From Comamonadaceae bacterium (GTDB lineage Bacteria; Pseudomonadota; Gammaproteobacteria; Burkholderiales; Burkholderiaceae_C), in NCBI GenBank assembly GCA_027484575.1, contig JAIXSQ010000014.1:1-64000 (forward strand): a DNA stretch of 64,000 nucleotides. The letters are read 5' to 3'. The position numbers were made by a program, and so were the translations under genes. The notes under the pieces are model-generated. The model saw nothing but the letters and a program-made list of their open reading frames with translations, was not told where the DNA came from and ran no database searches. Each line of letters begins with the position of its first letter. Position 1 is the first letter of the stretch. Positions 60,257 to 64,000 of this stretch are shown piece by piece.

Positions 60257-60424
60257 ATGCTGCGCACCACGCTCGCCACCACCGCCCTGCTCGCCACCCT
60301 GCCCGCGCTCGCGCACGACGGCCACGGCCTGTCGGGCCCGCACTGGCATGCCACCGACGTGGTCGGCCTGCTGCTGGTGGCCGGCGTGGCCGTGGCGGCC
60401 TGGTTCATCGGCCGGGGCAAGTGA
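60257..60424 (+). CDS. Small His-containing membrane peptide inside the urease operon
   Basis: 55 residues. A signal-like start ([24 protein letters not shown]) is followed by a short His-rich loop ([15 protein letters not shown]) and a transmembrane span ([18 protein letters not shown]). It lies between ureA and ureB; its stop overlaps the ureB start (TGATG/ATG at 60424), and GAGGAG precedes its ATG. The His-rich loop after the signal resembles the start of HupE/UreJ nickel permeases, but only one span is present. A role in nickel handling is a guess. Confidence 0.75.
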   Translation: MLRTTLATTALLATLPALAHDGHGLSGPHWHATDVVGLLLVAGVAVAAWFIGRGK

Positions 60425-60738
60425 TGGCCGCGCTGGTGCCGGGCGAGCTGCTGGTGGACGACGGCGCGCACCCGCTGAACCCGGGCCGGCGCCGCCTGAC
60501 GCTGGTGGTGCGCAACACCGCCGACCGGCCGATCCAGGTCGGCTCGCACTACCACTTCGCCGAGACCAACGGCGCCCTGGACTTCGACCGCGACGCCGCC
60601 CGCGGCATGCGGCTGGACATCGCCTCGGGCACCGCCGTGCGGTTCGAGCCCGGCCAGCAGCGCACGGTCGACCTCGTCGACTACGGCGGCGGCCGCGAGG
60701 CCTGGGGCTTCCGGGCGCACGTGCAAGGAAAGCTCTGA
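60424..60738 (+). CDS. ureB: Urease beta subunit
   Basis: 104 residues: [52 protein letters not shown] and [39 protein letters not shown] are diagnostic of UreB. It forms the apoenzyme core with UreA and UreC. The start overlaps the small peptide gene by one base, and ureC follows 1 bp after its stop. Confidence 0.98.
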   Translation: MAALVPGELLVDDGAHPLNPGRRRLTLVVRNTADRPIQVGSHYHFAETNGALDFDRDAARGMRLDIASGTAVRFEPGQQRTVDLVDYGGGREAWGFRAHVQGKL

Positions 60739-60739
60739 C

Positions 60740-62458
60740 ATGGCCACGATCGGGCGACGCGCCTACGCCGAGATGTTCGGCCCCACCACCGGCGACCGGG
60801 TGCGGCTGGCCGACACCGGCTTGGTGCTGGAGGTCGAGGACGACTACACCCTACGTGCCGGCGGCTACGGCGAGGAGGTCAAGTTCGGCGGCGGCAAGAC
60901 CATCCGCGACGGCATGGCCCAGGGCCAGCGCACGCGGGCACAGGGCGCGATGGACTGCGTGCTGACCAACGCGCTGATCCTGGACCACTGGGGCATCGTC
61001 AAGGCCGACATCGGCCTGAAGGACGGCCGCATCGCCGCCATCGGCAAGGCCGGCAACCCCGACACCCAGCCGGGCGTGGATATCGTGATCGGCGCGGGCA
61101 CCGAGATCATCGCGGCCGAGGGCTGCATCGTCACCGCGGGCGGCATCGACAGCCACATCCACTTCATCTGCCCGCAGCAGATCGAGGAGGCGCTGGCCTC
61201 GGGCATCACCACCATGTTCGGCGGCGGCACCGGGCCGGCCACCGGCACCTTCGCCACCACCTGCACGCCGGGGCCCTGGAACATCGAGCGCATGCTGCAG
61301 GCCGCCGAGGCCTTCCCGATGAACCTGGGCTTCATGGGCAAGGGCAACGCCAGCAAGCACGCGCCGATCCGCGAGCAGGTGGACGCCGGCGCCATCGGCC
61401 TGAAGCTGCACGAGGACTGGGGCACCACGCCCAGCGCCATCGACACCTGCCTGGACGTGGCCGAGGCCACCGACACCCAGGTGGCGATCCACAGCGACAC
61501 GCTCAACGAGTCGGGCTTCGTCGAGAACACCATCGCCGCCACCCGCGGCCGCGGCATCTGCGCCTTCCACACCGAGGGCGCCGGCGGCGGCCATGCACCG
61601 GACATCCTGCGCGTCGTGGGCGAGGCCAACTTCCTGCCCTCGTCGACCAACCCGACGATGCCCTACACGGTCAACACGCTCGACGAGCACGTCGACATGC
61701 TGATGGTGTGCCACCACCTGGACCCGGCCATCGCCGAGGACCTGGCCTTCGCCGAAAGCCGCATCCGCAAGGAGACCATCGCCGCCGAGGACGTGCTGCA
61801 CGACCTGGGCGCGATCAGCATGATGTCCAGCGACTCGCAGGCCATGGGCCGGGTGGGCGAGGTCATCCTGCGCACCTGGCAGACCGCCCACAAGATGAAG
61901 GCGCAGCGCGGCCCGCTGCCGGGCGACGGCGAGCGCCACGACAACGCGCGCGCCAAGCGCTACGTGGCCAAGTACACGATCAACCCGGCGATCGCGCACG
62001 GCATCAGCCACGAGGTGGGCAGCCTGGAGGTGGGCAAATGGGCCGACCTGGTGCTGTGGAAGCCGGCCTTCTTCGGCGTCAAGCCCTCGCTGGTGCTCAA
62101 GGGCGGCAGCATCGCGCTGGCGGCCATGGGCGACCCCAACGCCTCGATCCCCACGCCGCAGCCGGTGCACTACCGGCCGATGTTCGGCGCCTTCGGCGCC
62201 GCCGTGGCCAAGGGCTCGCTGACCTTCGTGTCGCAGGCCGCGCTCGATGCCGACGTGGGCCGCCGCTACGGGCTGGCCAAGCGCCTGTCGGCGGTCAAGG
62301 GCATCCGCCACGTGCGCAAGCAGCACATGGTGCACAACGGCTACGTGCCGGTGATGGAGATCGACCCGCAGACCTACGCGGTGCGGGCCGACGGCCAGCT
62401 GCTCACCTGCGAGCCGGCCAAGGTGCTGCCGATGGCGCAGCGCTACTTCCTGTTCTAG
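60740..62458 (+). CDS. ureC: Urease alpha (catalytic) subunit
   Basis: 572 residues, normal length. Nickel ligands: HIHFICPQQ near residue 135, carbamylated Lys222 in [22 protein letters not shown] near 250, and [12 protein letters not shown]. The mobile flap VCHHLD is also intact, as is the TGPATGT loop. All urease active-site blocks are present, so the enzyme should be functional. Eight bp after the stop a GNAT gene interrupts the usual ureC-ureE order. Confidence 0.99.
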   Translation: MATIGRRAYAEMFGPTTGDRVRLADTGLVLEVEDDYTLRAGGYGEEVKFGGGKTIRDGMAQGQRTRAQGAMDCVLTNALILDHWGIVKADIGLKDGRIAAIGKAGNPDTQPGVDIVIGAGTEIIAAEGCIVTAGGIDSHIHFICPQQIEEALASGITTMFGGGTGPATGTFATTCTPGPWNIERMLQAAEAFPMNLGFMGKGNASKHAPIREQVDAGAIGLKLHEDWGTTPSAIDTCLDVAEATDTQVAIHSDTLNESGFVENTIAATRGRGICAFHTEGAGGGHAPDILRVVGEANFLPSSTNPTMPYTVNTLDEHVDMLMVCHHLDPAIAEDLAFAESRIRKETIAAEDVLHDLGAISMMSSDSQAMGRVGEVILRTWQTAHKMKAQRGPLPGDGERHDNARAKRYVAKYTINPAIAHGISHEVGSLEVGKWADLVLWKPAFFGVKPSLVLKGGSIALAAMGDPNASIPTPQPVHYRPMFGAFGAAVAKGSLTFVSQAALDADVGRRYGLAKRLSAVKGIRHVRKQHMVHNGYVPVMEIDPQTYAVRADGQLLTCEPAKVLPMAQRYFLF

Positions 62459-62466
62459 GCCGCGCG

Positions 62467-62949
62467 ATGCGCACCGGCACACCGGCGCTGGCGTTCCGGC
62501 TCGACGACCTGCGCGACCCGCGGCTGGCGGCGTTCCTGCAGGAGCACCTGGCCGACATGCGCGCGGCCTCGCCGCCCGACAGCGTGCACGCGCTGGACCT
62601 GGAGCGGCTGCGCCAGCCGGGCATCCGCTTCTGGTCGGCCTGGGCCGACGGCGGCGCCACCCTGGCGGGCACCGGCGCGCTCAGGCGCATCGATGCCGGG
62701 CACGGCGAGATCAAGTCCATGCGCACGGCGGCCGCGCTGCGCGGGCGCGGCATCGCGGCGGCGGTGCTCGCCCACCTGCTGGACGATGCCCGCGCCCAGG
62801 GCTGGCGCCGGGTGTCGCTGGAGACCGGCGCGCAGCCGTTCTTCGCGCCGGCGCGGGCGCTGTACGCGCGGCACGGCTTCGAGCCCTGCGACCCGTTCGA
62901 GGGGTACAGTGCCGACCCCGCCAGCTGCTTCATGACCCGCCTGCTGTGA
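62467..62949 (+). CDS. GNAT-family N-acetyltransferase inserted in the urease operon
   Basis: 160 residues. Acetyl-CoA-binding motif A is MRTAAALRGRGIAAAVLAHLLDDARAQGW (RGRGIA), with SLETGAQPFFAPARALYARHGFEPCDPFEGY following. Substrate unknown. It lies between ureC and ureE, with the stop overlapping the ureE start (GTGA), so it is translated with the urease genes. The same arrangement occurs in some Burkholderiales, from memory; a urease-related function is not established. Confidence 0.92.
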   Translation: MRTGTPALAFRLDDLRDPRLAAFLQEHLADMRAASPPDSVHALDLERLRQPGIRFWSAWADGGATLAGTGALRRIDAGHGEIKSMRTAAALRGRGIAAAVLAHLLDDARAQGWRRVSLETGAQPFFAPARALYARHGFEPCDPFEGYSADPASCFMTRLL

Positions 62950-63572
62950 CCACCGAGACCTCCCTGCTTGCCGTGGGCAAGTGCATCGCCCAGGGCCGCG
63001 GCCTGGCCCCCGTGCTGGTGCGCCGCGCCGCCACCGTCGAACTCGACTGGGACGTGCGGCAGAAGAGCCGCTTCGAGGCCACCGACTCGCAGGGCCGCCG
63101 GCTGGGCGTGTTCCTGCCCCGCGGCACCGTGGTGCGCGGCGGCGACGTGCTGCTGGCGCAGGACGGCTCGTTCGTGCGGGTGCTCGCCGCGCCGCAGCCG
63201 GTGCTGCGCATCACGCCCTGCGCCACCCACGGCAGCCCGTTCGACCTGGTGCGCGCGGCCTACCACCTGGGCAACCGCCACGTGCCCATCGAGCTGGCGC
63301 CCACCCACCTGCAGATCGAGCCGGACCACGTGCTGGCCGACATGCTGCGCAGCATGCACCTGGTCGTGCAGGACGTTCAGGCGCCGTTCGAGCCCGAAGG
63401 CGGCGCGTATGCCGGCGGGCACGCGCACGGGCACGGCCACGGCCATGACGGCGGGCACGCGCACGCGCAGCCCGCGCCGCTGGGCCCGATCCTCGGACCC
63501 GTGGGCGGGCACGGCCACGTGCACGGCCCGGGCTGCGCCCACGACCATGGCCACGACCACCACGGCCACTGA
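62946..63572 (+). CDS. ureE: Urease accessory protein UreE (nickel metallochaperone)
   Basis: 208 residues from the GTG at 62946. The N-terminal peptide-binding domain (LTxDWDVRQKSRFEATDSQGRRLGVFLPRGTVVRGGDVLLAQDG) is followed by the metal-binding domain with LGNRHVPIEL, the central His. A long C-terminal tail (from about residue 158) contains many His in HGHGHGHDGGHAH and HDHGHDHHGH patterns, binding several Ni ions. It delivers nickel to the UreD-F-G complex. Its last 26 bp overlap ureF in another frame. Confidence 0.97.
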   Translation: MTTETSLLAVGKCIAQGRGLAPVLVRRAATVELDWDVRQKSRFEATDSQGRRLGVFLPRGTVVRGGDVLLAQDGSFVRVLAAPQPVLRITPCATHGSPFDLVRAAYHLGNRHVPIELAPTHLQIEPDHVLADMLRSMHLVVQDVQAPFEPEGGAYAGGHAHGHGHGHDGGHAHAQPAPLGPILGPVGGHGHVHGPGCAHDHGHDHHGH

Positions 63573-64000
63573 GGACGCGGCCGCCGACGCGGCGCTGCTG
63601 CGGCTGGTGTGGCTCGCCTCGCCGGCGCTGCCGGTGGGCGGCTTCTCGTATTCCGAAGGGCTCGAGGCCGCGGTCGAGGCCGGCCTGGTGCACGACGAGG
63701 CCAGCACCGCCGCCTGGCTGCTGCAGCAGCTGGGGCTGGTGCTCGCCCGCGCCGACCTGGCCGTGGTGGTGCAGGCCACGGCGGCGTTCCGCGCCGGCGA
63801 CACGGCGCGCGTGCAGGCGCTGGACGCCTGGGTGCGCCGCACCCGCGAGACCGCCGAGCTGCGCCTGCAGGCCGAGCAGATGGGCCGCTCGCTGGGCGAC
63901 TGGGAGCAGTCGCTGCAGCCCGGCAGCCCCGCGCCGGTGCCGCTGACCTGGCCGGTGGCCTACGCCCGCGCCGCCGCGCTGGCCGCCGCGCCGCTGCGGC
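63547..64000 (+). CDS. ureF: Urease accessory protein UreF, N-terminal part (cut by window end)
   Basis: The first 151 residues. Start at the ATG 63547, within the His-tail codons of ureE. An Ala/Thr-rich leader (MATTTTATEDAAADAALL) leads into RLVWLASPALPVGGFSYSEGLEAAVEAGLVHDEASTAAWL, the UreF signature. UreF bridges UreD and UreG in urease activation. The reading frame stays open to base 64000; the family is about 225-230 residues long, so roughly a third is missing. Confidence 0.95.
   Translation, partial: MATTTTATEDAAADAALLRLVWLASPALPVGGFSYSEGLEAAVEAGLVHDEASTAAWLLQQLGLVLARADLAVVVQATAAFRAGDTARVQALDAWVRRTRETAELRLQAEQMGRSLGDWEQSLQPGSPAPVPLTWPVAYARAAALAAAPLR

Overview
The window is very GC-rich and gene-dense, with short gaps and many 4-bp stop/start overlaps. 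Gene content points to a Burkholderiales betaproteobacterium of the Comamonadaceae type (Ramlibacter or Variovorax-like): several orphan Bug-family (TctC) solute receptors, VanA/VanB-type Rieske oxygenases, a uradD-allC type fusion, and a urt/ure urea locus. This assignment rests on recognising gene families; no rRNA or other marker is present. I saw no tRNA, rRNA, CRISPR array, insertion sequence or phage gene.

Layout. (1) 1-8 kb: 3' end of metK, a secreted START/SRPBCC-like protein, a glycine-zipper protein with a duplicated DUF2383 domain, DNA ligase D, a histidine phosphatase and an NAD(P)HX dehydratase-like protein. (2) 8-25.4 kb: catabolic block. A leftward operon (Rieske oxygenase, reductase, SDR, aldehyde dehydrogenase, Bug receptor) diverges from a LysR gene. 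A second leftward operon (Bug, Bug, sulfatase) diverges from a MarR gene. A rightward operon (indolepyruvate oxidoreductase-like IorA and IorB, Bug, small monooxygenase-like protein, thioesterase) diverges from a second LysR gene. (3) 25.5-37.3 kb: purine/ureide catabolism. It holds a glycerate kinase, YjbQ, urate hydroxylase PuuD, XdhC, HIU hydrolase, a GntR regulator with a palindromic operator, PuuE allantoinase, an OHCU decarboxylase/allantoate amidohydrolase fusion, an M20 homologue and an NCS2 permease. (4) 37.9-41.5 kb: an ABC importer (SBP, ATPase, permease) overlapping ureD. (5) 41.6-47.5 kb: small stress or sensory genes, including a degenerate response regulator, a BLUF photoreceptor, DUF3095, and a DUF3034/exported haemoglobin/cupredoxin operon. 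(6) 47.5-53.2 kb: leftward urtABCDE urea ABC transporter with urtA frameshifted. (7) 53.5-59.8 kb: glycosyltransferase, hemerythrin, then a leftward two-component pair whose kinase has an NCS1 transporter as its sensor. (8) 59.9-64 kb: ureA, a small membrane peptide, ureB, ureC, a GNAT gene, ureE and ureF (cut by the window end).

Together regions 3-8 could take urate or allantoin to glyoxylate plus urea and then ammonia. Good -24/-12 (sigma-54) promoter matches precede both the ABC importer-ureD operon and ureA, suggesting shared nitrogen control. The transporter-kinase and its LuxR-type regulator lie between the urt and ure operons and are the most attractive candidate for a ureide or urea sensing system. 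A second global feature is a paired-palindrome repeat. It occupies all seven gaps longer than 100 bp between convergent genes and no other gap I read.
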